Part shown: positions 1 through 6,498 of the stretch, one piece after another
How the letters are laid out: every line of letters begins with the position of its first letter
How positions within the stretch are numbered: position 1 is the first letter of the stretch
NCBI GenBank assembly: GCA_021785155.1
Contig: JAJYGE010000120.1
Span: forward strand, 1-9,864
Reading direction: 5' to 3'
Length of the DNA: 9,864 nt
Source: Planctomycetota bacterium
Lineage (GTDB): Bacteria > Planctomycetota > Phycisphaerae > WQYP01
Notes under the pieces: generated by a model
Told to the model about the DNA's origin: nothing
What the model saw: the letters and a program-made list of their open reading frames with translations, nothing else
Database searches by the model: none
Translations under genes and position numbers: made by a program

Positions 1-2
1 CG

Positions 3-560
3 ATCGGCGAGTTGTGGCTAGGAACATGGCGATCAGGCATGTGGTTTAATTCCCTTGGTCATAGCGACATCGGCCAGGGCGATGTGGCGGAGATGACGCC
101 GAAAATCAGGCAATTTAACGCCATCATGGCTGCCCGGCGTAAGTGGGAGGCACAGCAGGCTCGATTACAGAAAGACGGAAATATTCACAAACTGCCGCCG
201 GCACCGGCGGCGATCTCGGACACCCAGGTCAGCCGCTTTGATTATGCGGCGGCCATGCGATCTTATATTTCAGCGATTCTGCCATTAAAGCACGGAAGGG
301 TCTTGATCGGACATTATGGCACAGGCGTATCGATCTGCCGCCTGACCGGTAAAACACAATCGCCTTGGGATCGCACCGTCCGTGCGATGTATAACTGGGC
401 TGCCGATTGGCTGCCAAGATCGTTTTGGCACGCCCATCTGCCGGTCCCGGCCAGGGTGCCGAGCATCGGACAACTCGCAGCGCTGTACCAGAGTATTTTA
501 AAAAAAAAAAAACGATCTACCAGCGTCATCCACGAAACCACAAATCGTTCCCCTTACTGA
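3..560 (+). CDS. Large protein of unknown function, upstream part (5' end outside window)
   Basis: The frame is open from base 3, so the true start lies upstream of the window. It runs to a TGA at 558-560 after entering a run of 13 A at 500-512. Until the run the protein reads like ordinary coding sequence, with a W/Y-rich composition (GTWRSGMWFNSLGH near the start, WAADWLPRSFWHAH near 415-430). After the run it becomes a short basic tail (KKKKRSTS). If one A is removed, this frame joins without a stop to the frame at 502-1824, giving one protein of at least about 606 residues. I therefore read it as the N-terminal portion of that gene, not as a separate gene. No domain is recognised and no signal peptide can be seen because the start is missing. 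Its role in the operon is unknown. Confidence 0.6.
   Translation: MGELWLGTWRSGMWFNSLGHSDIGQGDVAEMTPKIRQFNAIMAARRKWEAQQARLQKDGNIHKLPPAPAAISDTQVSRFDYAAAMRSYISAILPLKHGRVLIGHYGTGVSICRLTGKTQSPWDRTVRAMYNWAADWLPRSFWHAHLPVPARVPSIGQLAALYQSILKKKKRSTSVIHETTNRSPY
500..512 (+). other. Run of 13 A at the frame change (slippage site, mutation or sequencing error)
   Basis: Thirteen consecutive A follow TTTT at 496-499. The upstream reading frame enters as TTA-AAA-AAA. Dropping one A gives L-K-K-K-N-D-L-P and leads into the long frame ending at 1824; the sequence as written leads to a stop at 560. Homopolymers of this length are known sites of RNA polymerase slippage, and equally common sites of indel mutation and of sequencing error. 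The sequence alone cannot tell these apart. Confidence 0.75.
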
Positions 561-1824
561 TGACTGGCGCACGCAGGGAACTTGGCTGGGAAGATATGGC
601 AGGTATTGGGCGTGTTTGTTTGCTTGCATGCCACCTCCCAATGTCGGCGACTACGTCTGGGCCCCGGGTTCAATAACATTGCACCATGAGGAGGGAATTG
701 GTCCGCATCACAGACGGCATGACAACGGGCCATATTATCTGCCGGATGGCGATGCGGTTCGCTACCACGTAACGTGGTTGCGCACCGCAAAAAAACGTGT
801 TCTGGAATTGCCGAAAATATTTCTTGACCAGTGTGTCGCCGACGGCACCGCGACTGCCGAAGCAAATCGAAGAGAGGCCGAACTGGATGACCACGGCGAG
901 TCTTATCCTGCGGCTTGGCAGGGGCCGGATTTATACATCTATCTGCATATTCCGGCGGGAGCCTATATGCTGTCGCTCTATTTTTTCAACAAGGATGGCC
1001 ACGACGGCTGGAACCGCAATCGGGATTACGTTGTCTCAGCCATTCCGCTACCTCCATCCTACTATTTCGGCACCGCGCTGCAACCCAATACGGCGTCGCT
1101 TGCAAAGATGCGCGGCACGACACAAAGCCGAGTGGTGGCCTTCTGTGGCGGAGTCTGGAGGCGGTTCTTGGTGCGTGGCCCGATGAAACTGGCGGTCCGC
1201 GTCGCAAAGAATTATTCACTCAACACCATTCTCCAAGCGGCGATGCTGGACCCGCTTTCGCAGCACCCGGCACCCTATTATTATGGCTACCGCGCGTGGC
1301 TGGCCCATGAAAAACAAAGGCGTGAAGTTCGCACAAAATTGGCGGCCAGATGGCGAAGCGGCCAAATCCCGTGGCATCGGCATCCTGCCGATGATCCTAC
1401 CGGCAACCCGTCAACCAAATCTGCGAATAATCGTGACGTTGCCATGGCCGCAGATATTATGCAGGCTTTGAATTTGCTGGAACATCGCGATCCCGTCGCC
1501 TGGGCGGCCAATCAACAATTGGCTTATACCGTACTTCTGCGCTGGTGCGTGGCGAACTATGGAGCAATTTCGAAATCTCCCACCTCCGCCGCCATCGCGG
1601 AACAATGTTATTACCATTTGTGCCTGTTTCACCACTGGGAGGCAACCGAGGAATCTCGCGGAATCCTCACCTCGCGGCAAATTGAAAAGGCTTTGCGCTC
1701 GAACGGCTGGCCTTATTCCTATCGCGGCCACGAGTTCGGCGTCATTCGGCGATATTTAAGAAAATTGAAATTCAGGTCGATGTCCCCGCACTCTAGGTCC
1801 TGGAGGAAGGATATACCGCAGTGA
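502..1824 (+). CDS. Large planctomycete-type protein of unknown function, downstream part after frameshift
   Basis: This frame is open from 502, just after an in-frame TAA at 499-501 that overlaps the A-run, to TGA at 1822-1824. Possible independent starts are TTG 616 and ATG 628. However, the most family-like segment, LTDDWRTQGTWLGRYGRYW (bases 553-609), lies upstream of both, which argues that coding enters from the preceding frame through the A-run. The WxxQGxWxGxYG motif and the following GPDLYIYLHIPAG...LSLYFFNKDGH...NRDYVV stretch resemble, from memory, uncharacterised large proteins of planctomycetes; the second stretch looks like a beta-sandwich. The C-terminal third is helical and Trp-rich (MQALNLLEHRDPVAWAANQQ). 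No catalytic motif is recognised. The stop overlaps the next start (TGATG), so translation of the sigma fusion is probably coupled to it. It is either a pseudogene, a sequencing error at the homopolymer, or a slippage-dependent gene. Confidence 0.65.
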   Translation, partial: KKKNDLPASSTKPQIVPLTDDWRTQGTWLGRYGRYWACLFACMPPPNVGDYVWAPGSITLHHEEGIGPHHRRHDNGPYYLPDGDAVRYHVTWLRTAKKRVLELPKIFLDQCVADGTATAEANRREAELDDHGESYPAAWQGPDLYIYLHIPAGAYMLSLYFFNKDGHDGWNRNRDYVVSAIPLPPSYYFGTALQPNTASLAKMRGTTQSRVVAFCGGVWRRFLVRGPMKLAVRVAKNYSLNTILQAAMLDPLSQHPAPYYYGYRAWLAHEKQRREVRTKLAARWRSGQIPWHRHPADDPTGNPSTKSANNRDVAMAADIMQALNLLEHRDPVAWAANQQLAYTVLLRWCVANYGAISKSPTSAAIAEQCYYHLCLFHHWEATEESRGILTSRQIEKALRSNGWPYSYRGHEFGVIRRYLRKLKFRSMSPHSRSWRKDIPQ

Positions 1825-4004
1825 TGGAACAACGCGACAAACAACTCGATGAAGCGGGACATCTGTTGGGCCGATTTCGCCGTGGTGATATGGCCGCCTT
1901 CGAACTGTTTTATCGGATCGCGGCCCATCCACTCCGGCGATACATTCATCGGCGACTGCCACCAACAATGAGGCAAGACACCGAGGATATTGTCCAAGAG
2001 GTGTTTATTCGCGTCTACAATGGCGCTGGCAGCTTCCGCGAAGGGTATCCGGCCTGGCCCTGGTTAAGCGGTGTCGCGAGACATGTTGTGGCTCACCATC
2101 TCCGGCGGCATTCCCCTGTTTTGTGCGATCTGGCTATGATTGACGACGCCGTCGTTAATCGCAAGGTGTCAATACCCTTCGGCGATGTTGAATTGTTGTT
2201 CCAGCACGTAGTGAATCTGATTTTCCATCTGTCTGGTAAACAGAGGCAGGCTTTTCAACTGGTCTACATAAACGGCATGTCTCGGTCCGATGCGGCGGAG
2301 CGTCTCCAATGCACTTTGCCGCAGTTGCGGGATAGGCTCCGTGAGGCCCGAAAGCGCTTGCTCGCCTTGCTAAATGCGACGGAGTTGAAGATGCAGCGAG
2401 GTGGGAAACCCTATTCCCACAACCGTATTGGTTCGCTCCGTCCAGCCCGCCTCGAAGGTGCCTCGCTGAAAAAATCGACTTCCCATCCCACGTTTGGGCC
2501 CTCATGTGGCAATAATATATATGACAGGATTTCCTTATCAGATCGTCTCGACGGGATATGCGATCAGGTGGCAGGAGGAATGATGCCAGCGATATCACCG
2601 CTTACGACAATTCCGGATTGTGCATTACATCTCTCCCGCCACTTCAAATCGTGTCGGCTTTCGGATGGACGAACATGGCTCTTCAATACATCGCGGTTGA
2701 ATCCGATTCAACTTGACGGCAGTGATCAGGAAGCGGAGGAGTTGTTGTCACTACTCCATAATGGGAGATTTAATGAATTACCGATTGATGTCGTGGGAAT
2801 GCTTCGCGAACGCGGAATCCTGCTTGGTACAGGGGCACCCGATTTATCACCTGAAGAGGTTATGTATACCGGCGGTCCGGCACGAGAATTCCGGATTACC
2901 ATGAGCGGTCGTATCCGGAACCTGCCCGCCACGGAGCACGGGCTTGAAGCTCTTGGCGGCTATCTTCGATCATGTAGCCCGAGGTATGGCTCGTTGAGGG
3001 TTATTTTTGAGTGTGGAGATCTTGCGGCCGGCTCACTGCGTGATATTGTCATACCACGGGTGCAGTGGATGGCGAGTTTTTTGCCGTTCAGTGGAGACGC
3101 CATGGCCTTTTGCGTGAACCTGCGATGGAATTATGTGGCCGCAAATACCGAAATCGTGAGAATGTGTCTCGCACCCAGCTTGCGATTGAATATCTTGGTG
3201 GAACGCGCGGTAACCGATAAGGAAATCCAAAATATTACGCCGCTGATAAAACGGTGGGGCTTTCTTCCTAACATTGTCATCGTGCTGAATCAGATCACGT
3301 CAGGGTGCGCCCAGCAACTTCTGGAAAAACTGCGGGAACAATGGGGGAATGACTTTCAGTATTCATTTTCGATTCCACTGCGCACGCCGGAGAGGGCACT
3401 GGCCTCTTACCGGGTCATGCTGCCCACCGATGACTCCATCGCCTCGTTACTCTGCTTTATTGAGCAACATCCGCCTTTAGCACATCAAAATACTCTATAC
3501 TCGGCTCTTAAAGCTCGAATGATCTCATATCTTGACTGCGGTAGAATGACCGACGGAGTTTTTGTTGATGGTGACGGTCGCTTCGCTCCGGGCCTGCTTG
3601 CCGCTCGGCGGAATCCCTGCCATGTTGTTGATGCTGAAACATTTTTGTCACAACTGCCGCGGGAACGCGGGGCTGATGCTCCGGCTAATCCAGCTAATCG
3701 AGTGGACGCGCTTAGTTCCAGTTCTGCCATCGAGGCGTGCGAGGCCAGGTGTGAAGCCTGTCCGCTCAAGCTTTGGTGCGGCGGGATTTGCTCTATTGCC
3801 GGAGAACCTGTCAAGCCGATGTCCGTCGATCTGGCTGTTTTGGAGCTTCTATGTCCGGTACGAATGGGCGTCATGACGCGGCTGCTCACTGAAGCCCTCT
3901 CTACAAATCCGGAGGCGTCACCCGTGACAGCTCGTTTTCAATGCCGCAAAGGCCAAATATCAATTGTGTCTTCTCCAGCGTCATTGCCATGTGTGAGGGC
4001 TTGA
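1821..4004 (+). CDS. ECF sigma factor fused to RRE-like region, pseudo-radical-SAM barrel and SPASM-like domain
   Basis: One 727-residue frame. The start is GTG 1821 or, more likely, ATG 1824, which overlaps the upstream stop (TGATG), with GGAGGAAGG at 1802-1810 ahead of it. Residues 15-98 are a sigma-70 region 2 (RRGDMAAFELFYR, then DTEDIVQEVFIRVY, then WPWLSGVARHVVAHHLRR). Residues 136-185 are region 4 (LSGKQRQAFQLVYINGMSRSDAAERL, helix-turn-helix). Residues 190-255 are a linker. Residues 262-337 (WLFNTSRLNPIQL, then a GILL end) resemble the precursor-recognition region at the N-terminus of SPASM maturases. Residues 356-570 read like a radical SAM barrel, but the CxxxCxxC loop is replaced by ITMSGRIRNLP and GGEP by ECGD. 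Residues 573-678 are SPASM-like, with C644-x2-C647-x5-C653-x3-C657 and C678. It is probably a transcription regulator tied to the peptide-modification genes that follow. The domain calls beyond the sigma part come from pattern reading, not from a profile search. Confidence 0.85.
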   Translation: MMEQRDKQLDEAGHLLGRFRRGDMAAFELFYRIAAHPLRRYIHRRLPPTMRQDTEDIVQEVFIRVYNGAGSFREGYPAWPWLSGVARHVVAHHLRRHSPVLCDLAMIDDAVVNRKVSIPFGDVELLFQHVVNLIFHLSGKQRQAFQLVYINGMSRSDAAERLQCTLPQLRDRLREARKRLLALLNATELKMQRGGKPYSHNRIGSLRPARLEGASLKKSTSHPTFGPSCGNNIYDRISLSDRLDGICDQVAGGMMPAISPLTTIPDCALHLSRHFKSCRLSDGRTWLFNTSRLNPIQLDGSDQEAEELLSLLHNGRFNELPIDVVGMLRERGILLGTGAPDLSPEEVMYTGGPAREFRITMSGRIRNLPATEHGLEALGGYLRSCSPRYGSLRVIFECGDLAAGSLRDIVIPRVQWMASFLPFSGDAMAFCVNLRWNYVAANTEIVRMCLAPSLRLNILVERAVTDKEIQNITPLIKRWGFLPNIVIVLNQITSGCAQQLLEKLREQWGNDFQYSFSIPLRTPERALASYRVMLPTDDSIASLLCFIEQHPPLAHQNTLYSALKARMISYLDCGRMTDGVFVDGDGRFAPGLLAARRNPCHVVDAETFLSQLPRERGADAPANPANRVDALSSSSAIEACEARCEACPLKLWCGGICSIAGEPVKPMSVDLAVLELLCPVRMGVMTRLLTEALSTNPEASPVTARFQCRKGQISIVSSPASLPCVRA
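2573..2585 (+). promoter_or_regulatory. Possible internal ribosome binding site and in-frame start within the sigma fusion gene
   Basis: AGGAGG at 2573-2578 is followed by two in-frame ATG codons at 2580 and 2583 (residues 254-255 of the fusion), exactly at the end of the linker and just before the RRE-like region. The spacing to the second ATG is only 4 bases, shorter than usual. If used, it would make a free 473-474 residue pseudo-maturase alongside the sigma fusion. It could be chance: the Gly-Gly-Met codons by themselves create the match. Confidence 0.3.
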
Positions 4005-4005
4005 T

Positions 4006-5205
4006 ATGCCACGGTTTTACAGCAGTTTATTCAAACGGGAGTTGGAATTTCCAGCAGAATCTCCCCCGCCGGGAAGGATGAGCCTTTCGGCGCTCGATGC
4101 CGATATGACAGAGAATTGCAATCTGCGCTGTTCCTATTGCTTTAAGGGCGAGTTGGCACTGCGAAGGAAGATGACGCTGGAAACCGCCCAGCAGATGGTG
4201 CGCTGGATTGTCGCTCATTCCAACGGAACTAACCATTTGGTTATTTCACTTCTGGGTGGTGAGCCTATGATGGCCTTTGATCTGTTGAAGCAGTGGATGC
4301 CCTTTGCCTTCAACTACTGTCAGCAACGGGGAAAAAACCTGCAGGTGGGCATCACCACCAATCTGACGCTCTTTACGGAGGAGCATCTGGCCTTCTTTCG
4401 CTTCTGGAAGATCGGCATTCACGCCTCGTTGGATGGGATTCCCTGTGTGCAGGATTCCTGCCGCGTATTTGCCAATGGGCGCGGCAGTTCCGCCGTGGTG
4501 GAGCGCAATCTGCCCCGGATATTTCAAGCGTGGCGCACCGTTCACGCCCGCAGTACCATTGTCCCCGAAACCCTTCCGCATCTCGCGGAAAGCTATCAGT
4601 ATTTTTTGGAGAAGGGCTTTTTGAAAGTCGCTTTTGCTCTCGCCAACAGCGAGAAATGGAATGCCTCTGAATGTCTGGCCGATCTTAGGTTGCAAATACG
4701 GAAGGTCCTAGATATTTATTTCAACGCCATGCGGCGCGATAATCGATATTACGTACTGACAATGGTGGATCGCTTTGTCAGATCGCAAAGGGAACCAAGG
4801 CAAAATCACCATTGTGGAGCCGGTCGGGGCTTGCTGCATGTCGATGTCGAGGGGTTCCTCTGGCCCTGCCATCGCTTTAATGGGATCGAGCCGAGGGAGG
4901 AACTGGTAATCGGCCATGTTAACGGCGGATTTCACCCGGCGCGTCGCGATGCCCTGTTGGCAATAAATCCCATAACAGACATCAAGGCCCCCTGTGAAAC
5001 TTGCGATGCCGTTCGGTATTGTGGCTGCCCCTGCATCGCCGCCAATTGGCAGACAAACGGGGATCTCTTTTCACCGGGTGAGGGATATTGCAAAGCCCAA
5101 CAAGTTATATACCGTGAAATTAAGACCTATATGGAGCGTGCCGCAGCCGAGTCGCCGGAGTTTTACAAACAGCTGATAGATTGGATTTTCAACTATAAGT
5201 GGTGA
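4006..5205 (+). CDS. Radical SAM/SPASM peptide maturase
   Basis: A 399-residue enzyme starting at ATG 4006, one base after the stop of the sigma fusion, with GAGGG at 3995-3999 at a spacing of 6. The radical SAM motif is CNLRCSYC (C38, C42, C45), which binds the SAM-cleaving 4Fe-4S cluster. GGEP at 84-87 is the usual SAM-binding motif. The C-terminal SPASM domain has C270, G283-x4-C288, C330-x2-C333-x5-C339-x3-C343 and C362, the complete ligand set for two auxiliary clusters; C341 is extra. Length and architecture match anaerobic sulfatase and peptide maturases. Because two cysteine-repeat proteins lie directly downstream, its substrate is most likely one or both of them, and the reaction could be thioether formation. 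An anaerobic-sulfatase-type activity is unlikely without a sulfatase gene nearby. Unlike many SPASM maturases, it lacks an obvious N-terminal recognition region (the cluster motif begins at residue 38), so recognition may come from the fused RRE-like region upstream. Confidence 0.93.
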   Translation: MPRFYSSLFKRELEFPAESPPPGRMSLSALDADMTENCNLRCSYCFKGELALRRKMTLETAQQMVRWIVAHSNGTNHLVISLLGGEPMMAFDLLKQWMPFAFNYCQQRGKNLQVGITTNLTLFTEEHLAFFRFWKIGIHASLDGIPCVQDSCRVFANGRGSSAVVERNLPRIFQAWRTVHARSTIVPETLPHLAESYQYFLEKGFLKVAFALANSEKWNASECLADLRLQIRKVLDIYFNAMRRDNRYYVLTMVDRFVRSQREPRQNHHCGAGRGLLHVDVEGFLWPCHRFNGIEPREELVIGHVNGGFHPARRDALLAINPITDIKAPCETCDAVRYCGCPCIAANWQTNGDLFSPGEGYCKAQQVIYREIKTYMERAAAESPEFYKQLIDWIFNYKW

Positions 5206-5227
5206 CCATTTTTATGGCCTGAAGGCT

Positions 5228-5233
5228 AAGGAG
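5228..5233 (+). promoter_or_regulatory. Ribosome binding site of the first Cys-hexad gene
   Basis: AAGGAG lies 9 bases before ATG 5243. A second in-frame ATG at 5252 corresponds by homology to the start of the paralog (MDE[R/H]DDSEQPMR), but it sits 18 bases from this site, so 5243 is the better start. Confidence 0.65.
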
Positions 5234-5242
5234 CTAATTTAT

Positions 5243-6364
5243 ATGGATAACATGGATGAGCGTGACGACAGCGAACAACCGATGCGGGGGGCTGCCCCAC
5301 CGCCGGATGATGGCCCACCCACCGCGAAGCGGCCTGGGCAGCAGTCAACACCGGAGGAGGTAGCATCGGCGACGCGCCGACAGTTTGTCGGAACCATGGC
5401 CCGTATCGTGGTCGCCGTCGGCATCGGGGGCTTGATTCTGCGCGCAACTCCAGCGCCCGCACCCGCGCAGGAGATTCCCCCGCCGGGCTGCTCCACTGTA
5501 GATACATGCCCTTCACAATTTTCCTGTTCCAGCAACAACAACTGCCCCGTGAATTTTGTCTGCCAATCGGGCAATAATTGTACCGGCGTTAACGATTGTA
5601 CGGCGATTAATGAATGCAGCACGGTCAATAAATGCGTACAGCAGGATACATGTGGCTCTACAAACACCTGTTCTAACACGGATACGTGCGACGTTAACAA
5701 CTCGTGCTCCTCCGGCAACTACTGTAACGCCAGCAACAACTGCAAGAAGGATAATTCCTGCCAAACCAATGCTTGCGGAGGCTCTGGCGGTTTTATCAAT
5801 ACATGTGGAACGGACAATACATGCAGTAACCAAAATGCTTGCCAACCCAACGACGTATGCACGCAAGGTAATCAATGCGATTCCGAAAATTTATGCCGGG
5901 GCGCGAACAGTTGTGGGCTCACCAACAACTGCACGGGTGGGCCCAATGAATGTAGTACGTCCAATGCGTGCACTGCCTCCCTCAGCAACAATAGTTGCGC
6001 CCAAAACAATGCATGCAACGAAAATAACCAATGCACAGGAAGCGACAACTGCGGAACCAAGAACGTGTGTGTGGGAAGCGGTGGCTACAACAACTCTTGT
6101 GGATTAAATCAGGATTTATGCACAACAGTGAATATTTGCAGCGCTGGTCCGGGCAGCAGCAACCTATGTGAGCCGAATACGTGTAGTAGCACCGCTTCTA
6201 ACACCTGCGGGTATACAAACATCTGTGATCCGAATGTTGATTCCTGTTCGAACTCAGACTGTTATTCCGGATTTTCCTGCGGTTCAAATGATCAGCCACC
6301 GGACCTCCAGAATAATATTATTGGTATTATAGGCGGCACCATATTGTCCACGGCATTTGGCTGA
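5243..6364 (+). CDS. Tat-exported cysteine-hexad repeat protein A, likely radical SAM substrate
   Basis: A 373-residue protein. Residues 1-40 are an acidic, Pro-rich leader. Residues 44-50 (TRRQFVG) followed by a hydrophobic stretch rich in Ile, Val and Gly up to about 67 make a twin-arginine signal peptide, with APAPAQ at 71-76 as a possible cleavage region. Residues 83-346 hold 42 cysteines, mostly one every six residues in the pattern C-x3-[N/D]-x; the first 15 units are uninterrupted hexads. There are no charged clusters and very few hydrophobic residues, so a normal globular core is unlikely. The fold is probably a solenoid or a chain of small crosslinked rings. The Gly/Ile-rich tail (NNIIGIIGGTILSTAFG) is absent from the paralog. 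It lies 37 bases after the SPASM maturase gene, which suggests it is that enzyme's substrate. I do not recognise a named family. Alternatives are a disulfide-stapled beta-solenoid or a metal-binding protein. Confidence 0.9.
   Translation: MDNMDERDDSEQPMRGAAPPPDDGPPTAKRPGQQSTPEEVASATRRQFVGTMARIVVAVGIGGLILRATPAPAPAQEIPPPGCSTVDTCPSQFSCSSNNNCPVNFVCQSGNNCTGVNDCTAINECSTVNKCVQQDTCGSTNTCSNTDTCDVNNSCSSGNYCNASNNCKKDNSCQTNACGGSGGFINTCGTDNTCSNQNACQPNDVCTQGNQCDSENLCRGANSCGLTNNCTGGPNECSTSNACTASLSNNSCAQNNACNENNQCTGSDNCGTKNVCVGSGGYNNSCGLNQDLCTTVNICSAGPGSSNLCEPNTCSSTASNTCGYTNICDPNVDSCSNSDCYSGFSCGSNDQPPDLQNNIIGIIGGTILSTAFG
5489..6280 (+). repeat. Coding array of 42 Cys units, mainly C-x3-[N/D]-x, in protein A
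   Basis: Units run from residue 83 to 346. Units 1-15 are exact hexads. Position 5 is Asn or Asp in nearly all, with Phe in units 2 and 4 and in the penultimate unit (C340, F344). Longer units occur at fixed places: unit 17 (C-GGSGGFINT), 25, 27, 32, 33, 35, 37 and 39. The array is degenerate at DNA level, with varied codons (TGC/TGT, AAC/AAT), so selection acts on the protein pattern. Confidence 0.9.
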
Positions 6365-6498
6365 TTATTGCCCAGAATGCATAAGGTTTACTGAAATCCA
6401 GGCCCTATGTTCCGTTTGCGGGTGATCCAGAGACTCAAACGGTAAGTGTAGAAATTCCTGGCTGGTACGGTCGGTTGCGACTTTTAAAGGAGACTTCC
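6365..6498 (+). other. Intergenic gap with a weak inverted repeat
   Basis: This is the longest gap in the operon, 134 bases. CCGTTTG at 6412-6418 pairs with CAAACGG at 6436-6442 around a 17-base loop. There is no following T-run, so it is not a convincing terminator. It could be an RNA-processing or operator site, or chance. No promoter can be named with confidence. Confidence 0.25.
6486..6492 (+). promoter_or_regulatory. Strong ribosome binding site setting the start of the TPR-like gene
   Basis: AAAGGAG is 6 bases before ATG 6499. The reading frame is open further upstream to a TTG at 6475, but this site and the signal peptide beginning right after 6499 place the start at 6499. Confidence 0.8.

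Noticed and set aside
407..676. Alternative + strand frame across the A-run (89 codons)
   Set aside because: It crosses the run but contains none of the family-like segments, and it ends without joining the 1824 frame.
2155..2598. Antisense open frame of 147 codons in the sigma fusion gene
   Set aside because: Lies wholly inside a gene with clear sigma domains on the other strand; no recognisable protein pattern.
4246..4695. Antisense open frame of 149 codons within the SPASM maturase gene
   Set aside because: Shadow of a confidently identified enzyme; no ribosome binding site or domain.
5556..6107. Long + strand open frame overlapping Cys protein A in another frame (183 codons), and a similar antisense frame at 7428-8048
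   Set aside because: These arise because the hexad codon pattern keeps stops out of other frames. They have no start site support, and the Tat-plus-Cys frame explains the region.
5489..6280. Metallothionein interpretation of the Cys-rich proteins
   Set aside because: Metallothioneins use CxC and CxxC clusters and are small and cytoplasmic. Here spacing is almost always six, with few Lys and a Tat signal, so it is not the best reading, though metal binding is not excluded.
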